Part shown: positions 1 through 10,903 of the stretch, one piece after another
How the letters are laid out: each line of letters begins with the position of its first letter
Numbering within the stretch: position 1 is the first letter of the stretch
Assembly: GCF_000429625.1 (NCBI RefSeq)
Contig: NZ_AUCF01000029.1
Location: 1-64,000 of the forward strand
Direction of reading: 5' to 3'
Origin: Azospirillum halopraeferens DSM 3675
GTDB lineage: Bacteria; Pseudomonadota; Alphaproteobacteria; Azospirillales; Azospirillaceae
Length of the DNA stretch: 64,000 nucleotides
Translations under genes and position numbers: made by a program
Notes under the pieces: generated by a model
What the model was told of the DNA's origin: nothing
The model's database searches: none
The model's input: only the letters and a program-made list of their open reading frames with translations

Positions 1-1234
1 TCGAGATGCCGTTGCCGCCGTTGGCCGCCTGCTCCAGCAGCTTGCGGTCCACGGTGAACGACACCACGGTGCCCGAGGCGAAGCTCTCCGAGATCTTCTT
101 CGTCAGGGCGTTGGTGGCCGAGGCGCTGACCGTCATCTCGCGGGCCACGCCGGCCGTCGTCGCACCGGTCAGCGTCAGGGTGCCGCTGCCGCCCACCGTG
201 ACGTTGGCCACGTCGAAGCTGGTGCCCGACAGACGCCCGCCGCCCTGCAGGGCGTTGTTGATGGAGTCGCGCAGCGCCGTGGCGACGTTGGAGGTCGCGG
301 TCTGGCCGACCGCCACGTCCGACGAGGTGGCGGTGTAGGAGAAGGTCTGGCCTTCGACCGTCACCGAGAAGATGTCGCCCGCTTCGATCGTGCCGCTGAC
401 GTTGACGTTGGTGACCTGCGCCGTGCCGGACCGCGCGGTCGTCGCCGTGTTGGCCTCGATCGTCTGGGAGTTGTCGAAGTAGGAGATGGTGCGCGACTCG
501 TTGCCGTCGCTGACGATGAAGGAGCGCAGGCGGCCGGTGGCGCCGCGGACCTCGACGGACACGTCGGAGAAGTTGCCGAGCGAGGTGCTCTGCGTGCCCG
601 ACAGCTTCAGGCCGGTCAGGCCGTGCGCCATCTCGGCGTTGGCGATGTCGCCGGCGGTGCCCTCGATGGAGCCGTCGCCCTTGATGCGGATGCTGTAGGT
701 GTCCGTGGCGACGACGTTGGTCACGCGGGCGTTGTCGATGCCCTGGATGGTGTTGACCGCGGTGCGCGACGCGCTGGTGGTGTCCAGGCGCATGCCGTTG
801 CCGGCCAGCAGGTTCTTGCCCTGGTACCCGGAGTCCTCGGCCAGCTTGTCGATCTGCGCCTTCAGGCTGTTGAACTGCTTGGCCAGCGCCTTGCGGGTGG
901 CGATGGAGCCGGCGTCGTTGCCCAGGGCCGAATAGGCGGCGGTGGTCAGACCGCGGGCCTGCTCCACCATGCTTTCGATCGCCGTCAGACCCTTGTCGGC
1001 CGCCTTGATGGTGCTGATCGCCTGGCCCATGGCGTCCTTCAGGGACGACAGGTCGCCGGCGCGCTGGGTCAGACCCTTGGCGGCGAAGAAGGCGGTCGGG
1101 CCGTCGAGGGCCGAGTTGATCTTGTTGCCGGTGGCAAGGGTGTTCTGCTTCTGGGCGATCTTGGTCTCGGTGCTCTGCAACTGCAGCAGGTTGGACCGCA
1201 TCGAGGCCGTGAGGGCAACGTCGTTGATGGCCAT
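1..1234 (-). CDS. Flagellin (3' end cut by window edge)
   Basis: Structural subunit of the flagellar filament, exported by the flagellar type III apparatus. Read leftwards from an ATG at 1234, the protein opens MAINDVALTASMRSNLLQLQ. It then follows the flagellin N-terminal pattern: a Q-rich helix, ATGNKINSALDGP, and a long coiled segment with GLTTAAYSALGNDA. A Ser/Thr/Gly-rich variable middle follows. The conserved C-terminal helix lies beyond position 1, so the gene is partial. An AAGGAG ribosome site sits about 12 bases before the ATG. Identification is firm. The exact paralogue (polar or lateral filament) cannot be told. The GT41/GT11 island at 26-34 kb could modify flagellin, but that is inference. 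Confidence 0.93.
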   Translation of the reverse strand, partial: MAINDVALTASMRSNLLQLQSTETKIAQKQNTLATGNKINSALDGPTAFFAAKGLTQRAGDLSSLKDAMGQAISTIKAADKGLTAIESMVEQARGLTTAAYSALGNDAGSIATRKALAKQFNSLKAQIDKLAEDSGYQGKNLLAGNGMRLDTTSASRTAVNTIQGIDNARVTNVVATDTYSIRIKGDGSIEGTAGDIANAEMAHGLTGLKLSGTQSTSLGNFSDVSVEVRGATGRLRSFIVSDGNESRTISYFDNSQTIEANTATTARSGTAQVTNVNVSGTIEAGDIFSVTVEGQTFSYTATSSDVAVGQTATSNVATALRDSINNALQGGGRLSGTSFDVANVTVGGSGTLTLTGATTAGVAREMTVSASATNALTKKISESFASGTVVSFTVDRKLLEQAANGGNGIS

Positions 1235-1320
1235 GGCTCCTGTCTCCTTCTGAGGCCGGCCTCGCGGCCGGGTGAGGGGGGCCGAGCGAGGCAACGTGTT
1301 TGATCGTCGCCCAGGGATAC

Positions 1321-1336
1321 TCAAACCCCGTGCCAA
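1321..1336 (-). promoter_or_regulatory. Possible sigma-54 (-24/-12) promoter of flagellin
   Basis: The complementary strand reads TTGGCACGGGGTTTGA. It has the TGGCAC -24 block with the -12 block at the right distance (GG-N10-GA, where the consensus is GG-N10-GC). It lies about 85 bases upstream of the flagellin ATG. Sigma-54 control of flagellins is common in alphaproteobacteria. The -12 element is imperfect, so this is tentative. Confidence 0.3.
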
Positions 1337-1502
1337 ACCGCCGTGGCCTTCGTAAAATCCTTGTGGCACGTGAAAAATCAAAGGGTTAGGGAAAATGGCC
1401 GGAGCGCGGGGGGCGGCGGGTGCCAAAAGATTCCGGGTGCCTGTGGAAAACATTGCCGGGTCGCCCCGGTCTTGCCGGGTGACGTCGGCCAAAATTTCCG
1501 TA

Positions 1503-1520
1503 GGTTAATCCCGATTAACC
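1503..1520. promoter_or_regulatory. 18-bp palindrome, CtrA-like operator candidate
   Basis: GGTTAATC and GATTAACC are perfect inverted copies separated by CC. CtrA boxes are TTAA-N7-TTAA; here the gap is six bases. CtrA governs motility genes in many alphaproteobacteria, so the position between flagellin and ridA is suggestive but unproven. Confidence 0.35.
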
Positions 1521-1619
1521 GACCCGGGGCGGGTGGGACGCTTTGCCGGCCATGGCGACCCGCGGTATCGTCGTCGCGGGCGCCGCCGCGGGGGGCGCCA
1601 ACCATAAGGGAGGGACAGC

Positions 1620-2087
1620 ATGGCGGGACGCATCGACGAGCGGCTGCGCGCGTTGGGGATCGAACTGCCGCAGGCAGCGCCGGCCGTGGCGGCCTATGTG
1701 CCCTACACCATCTCCGGTACCACGCTTTATGTTTCCGGCCAGATCACCGTGTGGAACGGCGAGCGGCGCTTCATCGGCAAGGTCGGCCGCGACCTGACGG
1801 TGGAGGAGGGGGTGCAGGCGGCCCGGCTGTGCGGGCTCAACATCCTGGCCCAGGCGCGCGCGGCCTGCGGGGGCGACCTGGATCGTGTGGCCCGTTGCCT
1901 GAAGCTGGGCGGTTTCGTCAATTGCGGCCCTGATTTCACCGACCATCCCGCGGTGATCAACGGCGCGTCGGAGCTGATGACGCAGGTGCTGGGCGACGCC
2001 GGCAAGCACGCCCGCATCGCCGTCGGCGCCGCGTCGCTGCCGCTGGGGGTGGCGGTGGAGGTTGATGCGGTGTTCGAGCTGTCCTGA
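1620..2087 (+). CDS. RidA/YjgF-family protein
   Basis: Member of the RidA (YjgF/YER057c/UK114) family. Canonical members are small homotrimeric enzymes that deaminate reactive enamine/imine intermediates in amino-acid metabolism. The 155-residue protein has the family's beta strand LYVSGQI near residue 35. Its C-terminal block is HARIAVGAASLPLGVAVEVDA; the Arg corresponds to the catalytic Arg of true RidA and VEVDA to the conserved Glu strand. It is about 25 residues longer than E. coli RidA, as in the divergent RidA subgroups, so the deaminase activity is inferred. The start is fixed by AAGGGAGG nine bases upstream. Cytosolic. It is followed 70 bases later by the COG3146 gene and may be co-transcribed with it. 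Confidence 0.85.
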   Translation: MAGRIDERLRALGIELPQAAPAVAAYVPYTISGTTLYVSGQITVWNGERRFIGKVGRDLTVEEGVQAARLCGLNILAQARAACGGDLDRVARCLKLGGFVNCGPDFTDHPAVINGASELMTQVLGDAGKHARIAVGAASLPLGVAVEVDAVFELS

Positions 2088-2157
2088 CGCGCCGCGCACC
2101 TTGCCGCACCGTGCGGGCCGGATTACCTCACCTGCCGGTGACCAGGAAGGGGGACCC

Positions 2158-3318
2158 ATGCCCGACGGCCGTGAGACCATTACCGTCCGAATCCTCGACG
2201 GAATCGGCGCGGCCGATCCGGGGCAGTGGGACGCCTGCGCCGGGCCCGACAACCCGTTCGTCCGCCACGCCTTCCTCAGCGCCCTGGAGGAGTCCGGCTC
2301 CGCCGTCACGGGCACGGGGTGGCAGCCGGTCCACCTCGTGGCCCTCGACGCCGGCGGCGGCATGACCGGGGCGGCGCCCATGTACGCCAAGTCCCATTCC
2401 TACGGGGAATACGTCTTCGACCACGCCTGGGCCAACGCCTATGAACGGGCCGGCGGGCGCTACTACCCCAAGCTCCAGGTGGCGGTGCCGTTCACGCCGG
2501 TGCCCGGGCCGCGTCTGCTGCTCCGCCCCGGCGCCGGTCCCGACGTGGCTGCCGCCCTGGCGGAGGCGATGCAGCGGGTGGCCCGGGGCAACGGCCTGTC
2601 GTCGGTCCATGTCACCTTTCCGACCGAGGCGGAGTGGCGGCGGCTGGGGGAGGCCGGCTGGCTGCGGCGGCTGGGCGTGCAGTTCCATTGGGAGAACCGC
2701 GGCTATACCTGCTTCGACGACTTCCTCGGTGCCCTCAACGCCCGCAAGCGCAAGGCCGTGCGCAAGGAACGCAAGGCCGTCGCCGACAGCGGGGTGCGGC
2801 TGCACGCGCTGACCGGTGACGACATCAAGCCGGCCCACTGGGATGCTTTCCACCGCTTCTATCTGGAAACCGCCGACCGCAAGTGGGGGGGCGGCTATCT
2901 CACCCGCGATTTCTTCCACCGGCTGGGCGCCACCATGGCCGACAGCGTCGTCCTGATCCTGTGCGAGGACGGCGGGGACTGGGTGGCCGGCGCCCTGAAC
3001 CTGGTCGGCGGCGACGCGCTGTACGGGCGCAACTGGGGCTCCGACGGGCGCTACCGCTTCCTGCACTTCGAGGCGTGCTACTACCGCGCCATCGACATCG
3101 CCATCGAACGCGGCCTGCGGCGTGTCGAGGCCGGCGCCCAGGGGGAGCACAAGATCCAGCGCGGCTACCTGCCGGTGCCGACCTACTCCGCCCACTGGGT
3201 GCCCGATCCCGGTTTCCGGCGGGTGCTGGCCGCCCATCTGGAGCAGGAGCGCGCCGCCATGGAGGAGGAGATCCGGCTGCTGGCCGGGGACTCGCCCTAT
3301 CGGCAGGCGGACGGATGA
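2158..3318 (+). CDS. GNAT/FemAB-like acyltransferase (COG3146, DUF482)
   Basis: A 386-residue protein of the COG3146/DUF482 type, whose members have a duplicated GNAT fold related to FemAB peptidyltransferases. Supporting blocks are NPFVRHAFLSALEESG near the N-terminus, PMYAKSHSYGEYVFDHAWANAYE, YYPKLQVAVPFTPVPG, a basic segment NARKRKAVRKERKAV and the closing GAQGEHKIQRGY. The acceptor is unknown. Annotations as peptidoglycan-modifying enzymes are by fold only. The frame is open further upstream, but ATG 2158 has AGGAAGGGGG at ideal distance and the COG-type N-terminus starts right after it. Cytosolic, with no signal peptide. Confidence 0.85.
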   Translation: MPDGRETITVRILDGIGAADPGQWDACAGPDNPFVRHAFLSALEESGSAVTGTGWQPVHLVALDAGGGMTGAAPMYAKSHSYGEYVFDHAWANAYERAGGRYYPKLQVAVPFTPVPGPRLLLRPGAGPDVAAALAEAMQRVARGNGLSSVHVTFPTEAEWRRLGEAGWLRRLGVQFHWENRGYTCFDDFLGALNARKRKAVRKERKAVADSGVRLHALTGDDIKPAHWDAFHRFYLETADRKWGGGYLTRDFFHRLGATMADSVVLILCEDGGDWVAGALNLVGGDALYGRNWGSDGRYRFLHFEACYYRAIDIAIERGLRRVEAGAQGEHKIQRGYLPVPTYSAHWVPDPGFRRVLAAHLEQERAAMEEEIRLLAGDSPYRQADG

Positions 3319-3398
3319 TCGGAGCGTCGCACGGTGCTTGAGTTCCCACCGATGTCGGTGCCACGATGGCCGGTATATTCGGCACCGGGGCATGGTCG

Positions 3399-4661
3399 AT
3401 GACCGATAGGGCACAGGAATTTCTGAAGAAGGTGCGCGGCCACCTGCAATATTTGAAATTGCAACCCGGTGGACTGCGTCTTCAGGCGAAGCGGGCGGAT
3501 TTGTCCGGCCTGCGCCTGAAGGGCTTCAACCTTAAGATGGCGGTGCTCACCCAGGCCGATTTTTCCGGCGCGGAGCTGGATGAGGTCAATTTTTCCATGT
3601 GCGACCTGTTCGCCGCGAACTTCAGCGGCGCCTGCCTGAACGCGGCGGTGTTCATCCGGGCCGACCTGCGCGGCGCCACCTTCCTGAAGGCCAACCTGCG
3701 GTCCGCCGACTTCGAGGAGGCGGACCTGCGGCCGGGCCGCATCATGGCCTACCGTGACGGGCGCGAGGTGGAGGAGAACCGGGCCACCAGCCTGAAGGAC
3801 GCGGCCCTGGACGGTGTCCGCTTCAAGGGCGCCGACCTGACCGAGGCGGACCTGTCGGTCGCGTCCGTGACGCGCGGCGATTTCAGCAACGCCAACCTGT
3901 TCGCCGCCAACCTGTCGGGCGCCGACCTGACGGACGCCAACTTCACCGGCGCCCGGATGAAGCAGGCGGTGCTGAGCGGCGCCACCCTGGCGCGCTGCTG
4001 CCTGCGCAACGCCGACCTGCGGGACGCGGTGATGCGCAACGTCGATCTGACCGGCGCCGACATCACCGGGGCCGACCTGTCCGGGGCGATCTATCTGAAA
4101 GCCCCGGGAAACCTGCCACAGGTGGTGCGTGACCTTCTCGACGCCCACATCCGGTGGATCAACTCCGGCGGGCGGCAGGGGACGCGCGCCGATCTGTCGG
4201 GCATGGACCTGGCCGGGCTGGACCTGTCCGCCTGCGATCTGTCCGGGGCGTTGTTCCGCGGCACCAACCTCAGCGGAACCAACCTTGCCAACGCCTATCT
4301 CGCCCTGGCCGACTTCAGCGGGGCGGTGCTGAAGGGCGCGCGTCTGGACCAGGCGCTGTTGCCGGGGGTCAATCTCAGCGGCGCCGATCTGACGGGCGCG
4401 CTGGCCATTGATGCGGACTTCGGGATGATGGACCTGCGCTGCCCCGACGGCACGCCGTCCGGGCGGCGGTGGCCGGCCAACCTGACCGGCGCGGTGCTGG
4501 CCAGGGCGGACCTGCGCGGTAGCCGGTTCCGCGGCGCCCGCCTGACCGACGCCCGCTTTGACCAGGCCAACCTGACCGCCGCCGACCTGCGCGGCTGCGA
4601 CGAGACGGGATGCGATCTCGGCCGCGCCGTCATAACCGGGCTGCGCCGCGGACCCGAGTGA
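3399..4661 (+). CDS. Pentapeptide-repeat protein
   Basis: About 420 residues built almost wholly of A(D/N)LXX pentapeptides (for example ADLSG, ANFSG, ADLRG, TNLSG), which fold as a right-handed quadrilateral beta helix. The repeats fall into two blocks. They are separated near residue 230-265 by a non-repeat helical stretch (NLPQVVRDLLDAHIRWIN). A shorter gap near residue 125 contains PGRIMAYRDGREVEE. No signal peptide or transmembrane segment is visible. Role unknown: such proteins range from gyrase-protecting mimics to scaffolds, and nothing here selects among these. The start is uncertain; ATG 3366 is in frame but has no ribosome site, and ATG 3399 has only a weak GGGG. Confidence 0.85.
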   Translation: MTDRAQEFLKKVRGHLQYLKLQPGGLRLQAKRADLSGLRLKGFNLKMAVLTQADFSGAELDEVNFSMCDLFAANFSGACLNAAVFIRADLRGATFLKANLRSADFEEADLRPGRIMAYRDGREVEENRATSLKDAALDGVRFKGADLTEADLSVASVTRGDFSNANLFAANLSGADLTDANFTGARMKQAVLSGATLARCCLRNADLRDAVMRNVDLTGADITGADLSGAIYLKAPGNLPQVVRDLLDAHIRWINSGGRQGTRADLSGMDLAGLDLSACDLSGALFRGTNLSGTNLANAYLALADFSGAVLKGARLDQALLPGVNLSGADLTGALAIDADFGMMDLRCPDGTPSGRRWPANLTGAVLARADLRGSRFRGARLTDARFDQANLTAADLRGCDETGCDLGRAVITGLRRGPE

Positions 4662-4686
4662 TGTGGCCGGTGACCTCCGGTCGGGA

Positions 4687-5811
4687 TCAGCCGGTGCGCC
4701 AGCGTTCCAGCACCGCCGCGGCATCGGCTTCCACGAGGGGCGTGCGGTCGGGGGGCGGGCCGCCGTCGACCCGGATGCCGGCCAGCGTCTCCACCAGCGG
4801 CTCGGCCCCCGGCCGGGTGCGCACCTGGCCGCGCGCCGCCACCTGCGGGTGGTCGGCGACCGACCCGGCGTCGGGCAGCGCCTCGAAGCAGCAGTCGACG
4901 GGGTCGAGCAGGGCCTGCCAGTGGGCCAGCGTGCGGCCGGCGAACAGGGCGGCGACCTCGGCCGTCAGCGCCGTCTGGGGCAGCGGCTCGTCCCGGCGGG
5001 CGATCCAGTCCGGTCGGCCGACGGCGCGGCAGAAGGCGTCCCAGAACTTCTCCTCCAGCGCCGACAGGGTGGCGAAGCGGCCATCGGCGGTGGGATAGAC
5101 GCCGTAGCACGCGGCACCTCCCGACAGCAGCCCCGTGGCGCGGGCGGGCAGAGTGCCCCGCGCCGCCGCGGTGAGGTTCAGCCCCTGCCAGCCCAGGACG
5201 GTTTCCATGATCGACAGGTCCAGGAAGGCGCCGCCGCCGCCGCCGTCCCGTCCGCGGCCGAACAGGGCGGCCACCACGGCCAGCGCCGTGTGCTGGGCAC
5301 TGGCGAAATCGGCGACCGGCGGGTAGGTGATGGTCGGCCGCTCCGCCGTGCCGGATTCCGCCAGGCCGCCGCCGACGGCCATGTAGTTCAGGTCGTGGCC
5401 GGCACGCCCGGCGTAGGGGCCGTCGTAGCCCCAGCCGGACAGGCTGGCGTGGACAAGCCGCGGGTTGAGCGCCCGCAGCCGGTCCGGCCCCAGACCCAGG
5501 CGGGCCAGCGCGCCGGGCCGGTAGCTCTCCACCAGCGCGTCGGCACCGGCCGCCAGCCCCTCGAACGCGGCGCGGCCGGCGTCGCTCTTCAGGTCCAGGC
5601 GGACCACGGTCTTGCCGGCGTTCAGCAGCTTGTAGGCGAAGGTGGTGCCGTCGGAATCGACCGGCCCCAGGCGGCGCAGCGGGTCGCCCTGCGGCGCTTC
5701 CACCTTCACCACCTCCGCCCCCAGGTCGGCGAGGATCTGGCAGGCGTAGGGGCCCGGCAGGTACTGGCCGAGGTCGATGACGCGGACACCGGTGAGAAAG
5801 GCGAATGGCAT
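4687..5811 (-). CDS. CaiB/BaiF family CoA transferase, racemase-like
   Basis: Class III CoA-transferase family protein, 374 residues. The opening LTGVRVIDLGQYLPGPYACQ and the LADLGAEVVKVE block are diagnostic of the family. The central GHDLNY (His) and the later PVADFAS (Asp) sit where alpha-methylacyl-CoA racemase has its catalytic His/Asp pair. A racemase or a related acyl-CoA isomerase is therefore as likely as a transferase. CGGAGG lies just ahead of ATG 5811; the frame is open further upstream without a ribosome site. It converges on the pentapeptide gene and diverges from the patatin gene. The substrate cannot be told. Confidence 0.85.
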   Translation of the reverse strand: MPFAFLTGVRVIDLGQYLPGPYACQILADLGAEVVKVEAPQGDPLRRLGPVDSDGTTFAYKLLNAGKTVVRLDLKSDAGRAAFEGLAAGADALVESYRPGALARLGLGPDRLRALNPRLVHASLSGWGYDGPYAGRAGHDLNYMAVGGGLAESGTAERPTITYPPVADFASAQHTALAVVAALFGRGRDGGGGGAFLDLSIMETVLGWQGLNLTAAARGTLPARATGLLSGGAACYGVYPTADGRFATLSALEEKFWDAFCRAVGRPDWIARRDEPLPQTALTAEVAALFAGRTLAHWQALLDPVDCCFEALPDAGSVADHPQVAARGQVRTRPGAEPLVETLAGIRVDGGPPPDRTPLVEADAAAVLERWRTG

Positions 5812-6148
5812 GGGGGCCTCCGGACACGGTTCGGGCTGCGGATTGTGCGGCGTGACGGAGCGCGGCTCAACCCGTTCCGATGCCGCGGCCCGCCAGGGGC
5901 TCGCAGCGCGACCGGCATGGCATCCGGGGATGGTCGGCAGGTCGTTCCTTGTAGCGCTTTCGGCGCCCGGGATTCGTCGTGCTTTCCATTCCGGCCGGAA
6001 TCCCGCGCGCATGCGACACATAATCGCGGTCCTGCAAGAGTATACAACCCGTGACCGTTGACAGTGGGCTATTGCTTCTCGGATCAAGGATGGCAAAGCC
6101 GATATCACTCGCCTCAAAAGCGAGCGGGGCGCAAGATAAGAGGAATCC
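5812..6148. other. Divergent intergenic region, CoA transferase / patatin
   Basis: No gene is seen in these 337 bases. It must hold both promoters. A TTGACA at 6058-6063 points right towards the patatin gene but lacks a convincing -10 partner. TATACA occurs at 6041-6046. No long repeat or palindrome stands out. Confidence 0.5.
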
Positions 6149-7312
6149 ATGGACCGGACGATCCGCATCCTATCCATCGACGGCGGTGGCATCCGCGGTG
6201 TGTTCTCGGCGCGCATTCTCGTGGCGCTGGAGGACAGCATCCGTGCGGCGGGCGGGCCGGACCGCCTGTGCGACGTGTTCCACTTCATCGCCGGCACGTC
6301 CACCGGCGGTATCCTCGCCACCGGTCTGGCGAAGCCGGACGCGCCGATGACGGCGCAGCAGTTGCTCGACTTCTACTATCAGGAAGGGGAAAACATCTTC
6401 CCCGACGGGTCGCGCGCCACCACCATCAAGAAGCAGGCGTCCGGGGTCAAGGCGCTGGTCGATCAGGTCATCGACCAATACAAGAACGGGTCCTGGGGGA
6501 TCAAGTACATTGGCATCTACAACACCGTAAAGGCCCACTACAACACGCTGATCGCCATGTACGAGCAGCTTCGCAAGCCGATCTACGAAGGCCGGCAAAT
6601 CGAAGCGGTGCTGAAGGCGGTGCTGAGCGAGACCATGCTGTCGCAGGTGGAGCGGTGCCATCTGCTGGTCACCGCCTACGACATGCTGTCGCGCGACCCC
6701 TACCTGTTCAAGAGCTGGAGCGCCCGCGCGCAGGGCGACAACGCCAAGCCCGACTTCGCCTTGTGGCAGGTGGCACGGTCGACCTCGGCGGCGCCGGTCT
6801 ATTTTCCGCCGGCCGCCATCGACAGCATTCCGTCGCTGGCCGTCGTCAAGCCCCAGTCCTTCGCCATGGTGGACGGCGGGGTGTTCGCCAACAACCCCGG
6901 CATGTGCGCCCTGGCCGCCGCCCAGCGCATGTACCCCGGGGCGCGCTATCGCATGGTGTCCGTCGGCACCGGGCAGATGGCGGAGACCCGCAACTTCGAC
7001 CGGGACGCCGACTGGGGTGCCCTGCCGTGGGCCGGTCATCTGCTGAACGTGCTGATGGACGGTGTCACCGATACCGTGGACTACCAGCTCCGCGAGACGC
7101 TGGGCACGGGCTACACCCGCTTCCAGGCGTCGCTGGCCGCCGGCAGCCCGCCGCCCGACCAGGAGATGGACAACCCGCAGAAGCCCAATCTGGACGCGCT
7201 GGTCCGTCTGGCGGAGTCGGTGATCGCCCGGAACAAGGGCGTGTTCGACGCGCTGGGACGGGAACTGGCCGCGCAGCGTGATCCGATCGGCGCCGTGCCG
7301 GAGCCGGTGTAA
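6149..7312 (+). CDS. Patatin-like phospholipase
   Basis: Predicted lipid acyl hydrolase of 387 residues with the complete patatin Ser-Asp dyad. The oxyanion-hole motif DGGGIRG is at residues 11-17, the nucleophile elbow GTSTG near 49-53, and the aspartate motif VDGGVFANNP near residue 245. There is no signal peptide or transmembrane segment, so it is probably cytosolic. AGAGGAATCC precedes the ATG. A strong hairpin follows the stop. It stands alone: no cyclic-nucleotide synthase or other defence partner adjoins it, so a CBASS-effector role is not supported. It may act in membrane or storage-lipid turnover. Confidence 0.88.
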   Translation: MDRTIRILSIDGGGIRGVFSARILVALEDSIRAAGGPDRLCDVFHFIAGTSTGGILATGLAKPDAPMTAQQLLDFYYQEGENIFPDGSRATTIKKQASGVKALVDQVIDQYKNGSWGIKYIGIYNTVKAHYNTLIAMYEQLRKPIYEGRQIEAVLKAVLSETMLSQVERCHLLVTAYDMLSRDPYLFKSWSARAQGDNAKPDFALWQVARSTSAAPVYFPPAAIDSIPSLAVVKPQSFAMVDGGVFANNPGMCALAAAQRMYPGARYRMVSVGTGQMAETRNFDRDADWGALPWAGHLLNVLMDGVTDTVDYQLRETLGTGYTRFQASLAAGSPPPDQEMDNPQKPNLDALVRLAESVIARNKGVFDALGRELAAQRDPIGAVPEPV

Positions 7313-7324
7313 CCCCTCAACGAC

Positions 7325-7350
7325 GAACGGGGGCCGCAAGGCCCCCGTTC
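7325..7350 (+). terminator. Intrinsic terminator after the patatin gene
   Basis: Perfect 11-bp stem GAACGGGGGCC / GGCCCCCGTTC closed by a GCAA tetraloop, followed by CGCTTATCC. It lies between two convergent genes and can serve both the lipase (+) and clpA (-). Confidence 0.75.
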
Positions 7351-7396
7351 GCTTATCCAACCCTCACTCGTTTCGACCGCGAAACGGTGCCCGCGG

Positions 7397-9709
<2,313 letters not shown>

Positions 9710-9717
9710 CTGTCAGT

Positions 9718-10044
9718 CTAGTCCTTCTCTAGCGTGCATTGAAGCGGGTGCTGGTGCTGGCGCGCGAAGTCCATCACCTGGGTCACCTTCGTCTCCGCAA
9801 CTTCGTACGTGAACACGCCGCACACGCCCACACCTCTGCGGTGTACGTGCAGCATGATCCGCGTCGCTTCCTCGCGCGATTTGCTGAAGAAGCGTTCGAG
9901 GACGTGAACGACGAACTCCATAGGTGTGTAGTCGTCGTTCAACATCAAGACCTTATACATCGAGGGCTTCTTGGTTTTCGGCTTGGCCTTGACGGTCACG
10001 CCGGTACCGGTGCCCTCGCCCCCTTGTCTGTCCGAATCCGCCAT
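9718..10044 (-). CDS. clpS: ClpS adaptor for ClpAP
   Basis: N-degron recognition adaptor that binds bulky N-terminal residues and hands proteins to ClpA. 108 residues. The unstructured basic N-terminal extension (KAKPKTKKP) precedes the conserved core. The core carries [14 protein letters not shown], the metal/degron-pocket [11 protein letters not shown] and the closing EVAETKV. Asn-Asp-Asp and His line the N-degron pocket in characterised ClpS proteins. It is immediately upstream of clpA on the same strand. The 264-base gap before it holds the terminator of phasin gene 1. Confidence 0.96.
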   Translation of the reverse strand: MADSDRQGGEGTGTGVTVKAKPKTKKPSMYKVLMLNDDYTPMEFVVHVLERFFSKSREEATRIMLHVHRRGVGVCGVFTYEVAETKVTQVMDFARQHQHPLQCTLEKD

Positions 10045-10218
10045 CGGCTCAACAGTCGATCATCGCGATGTGTCTCCCCCTGAATGATATGAGGAGTCCC
10101 GGCGCCGTGGGAAGGGGCGCCATCGCTTCTCCACCCATTTGGTAGATGTCCGCTCCGGTACGGCCGGTCATCCCTACCCCGGAATAGGGGACGGGGCGAG
10201 CGGGAACCCGGACGCAGA

Positions 10219-10248
10219 AAGGCCCGGCGGCCGAAGCCGCCGGGCCTT
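10219..10248 (-). terminator. Intrinsic terminator downstream of phasin 1
   Basis: Inverted repeat AAGGCCCGGCGGC / GCCGCCGGGCCTT closed by CGAA, about 60 bases past the phasin stop. The leftward transcript continues into TTTCTGC after the stem. It separates the phasin from clpS-clpA. Confidence 0.75.
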
Positions 10249-10308
10249 CCCGGTGTCCGTGTCGCGGGGCGCCGTGCCCGCCGGCTTGAGAGCCCGGCGC
10301 CACCGTCG

Positions 10309-10785
10309 TCAGGCGGCCAGGGGCTTGGAGAGCTTGGCGACCGTGGCGTTGACGCGGGCGTTGATCGGGGCGAACGCCTCGTTGGCGATCTTGGCCGACA
10401 GCTCCTGCATCCTGGTGCTCTCGGTCACGAAGCTGTCCACCGACTGCTTCACGTAGGCGTTCTGCAGGTCGAACAGCTCGCGCAGGGACTTCACGGTGAA
10501 GGCGGCCTTGCCGGCGGCAACGCCCTTCTCCATGGACGCCTGGGTGTAGGCGGCCATCTGCTTGCCGGCCTCTTCGGCGCCCTTGGCGACGATGGTGCCC
10601 GACAGGACCAGCGCGTCGACGTTCTCCTTGGTCAGAGCGGCCAGCTCCTCGTAGCCCTTCAGGAGCTGGGCGGCGGCCTTCTCGACCTGCTCCTGCTGGG
10701 TCTTGGTCAGACCCTCCAGGTTGCTCTTGGCGCGGGAGACGGCGGATTCCATGTTCTTGGCGATGGTGGCGATCTGGTCGTTCAT
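10309..10785 (-). CDS. Phasin family protein (copy 1)
   Basis: Polyhydroxyalkanoate granule-associated protein of the phasin_2 type, 158 residues. It is all-helical and Ala/Gln/Lys-rich, with no Cys or signal peptide. Family features are LEGLTKTQQEQVEKAAAQLL, a central KGYEELAALTKENVDALV helix, LRELFDLQNAYVKQSVD and the C-terminal FAPINARVNA. Phasins coat and size PHB granules and limit nonspecific protein binding. It is clearly paralogous to the gene at 11103-11630 along its whole length, including the terminal LSKPLAA / FSKPLAA. It has its own promoter and its own terminator. Confidence 0.93.
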   Translation of the reverse strand: MNDQIATIAKNMESAVSRAKSNLEGLTKTQQEQVEKAAAQLLKGYEELAALTKENVDALVLSGTIVAKGAEEAGKQMAAYTQASMEKGVAAGKAAFTVKSLRELFDLQNAYVKQSVDSFVTESTRMQELSAKIANEAFAPINARVNATVAKLSKPLAA

Positions 10786-10879
10786 GTCGGTGTCCTCGCG
10801 TTCCTGGTCATCCGCGCCGACCCCTTATGCGTGGCAACCGGGCGCGGGGGGTGGTGGTCCGTGGCGCTGTCCACCGCCT

Positions 10880-10895
10880 TTGTTGCGGTGCAGCA
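10880..10895. promoter_or_regulatory. TGC-rich operator A of phasin 1 (PhaR-like)
   Basis: Reads TTGTTGCGGTGCAGCA, an imperfect palindrome of TGC/GCA half sites covering the start-site region of the promoter at 10904-10931. The equivalent place before phasin 2 (11731-11746) has TTGCTGCATTGCAACA. PhaR repressors of PHB metabolism bind TGC-rich palindromes, so this is a candidate PhaR site. Confidence 0.5.
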
Positions 10896-10903
10896 TAAGG
10901 CTC

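Larger units (their letters stand above)
1235..1619. other. Divergent intergenic region, flagellin / ridA
   Basis: No gene is seen in these 385 bases. The stretch holds the flagellin upstream region with a sigma-54-like site at 1321-1336. It also holds an 18-base palindrome at 1503-1520 (GGTTAATC, two bases, GATTAACC). That palindrome contains TTAA-N6-TTAA, close to the CtrA consensus TTAA-N7-TTAA. The ridA-like gene begins at 1620. Confidence 0.6.

Noticed and set aside
1-1303. Long + strand open frames across the flagellin gene
   Set aside because: They are antisense to a clear flagellin on the - strand; the encoded proteins look like nothing and GC-rich DNA keeps many frames open.
6149-7312. 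CBASS/CapV-type antiphage effector
   Set aside because: The patatin motifs fit, but no CD-NTase, Cap or other defence gene adjoins it.
10045-10308. Promoter for clpS-clpA
   Set aside because: A TATCAT-like -10 at 10084-10089 has no acceptable -35, so no promoter is called.
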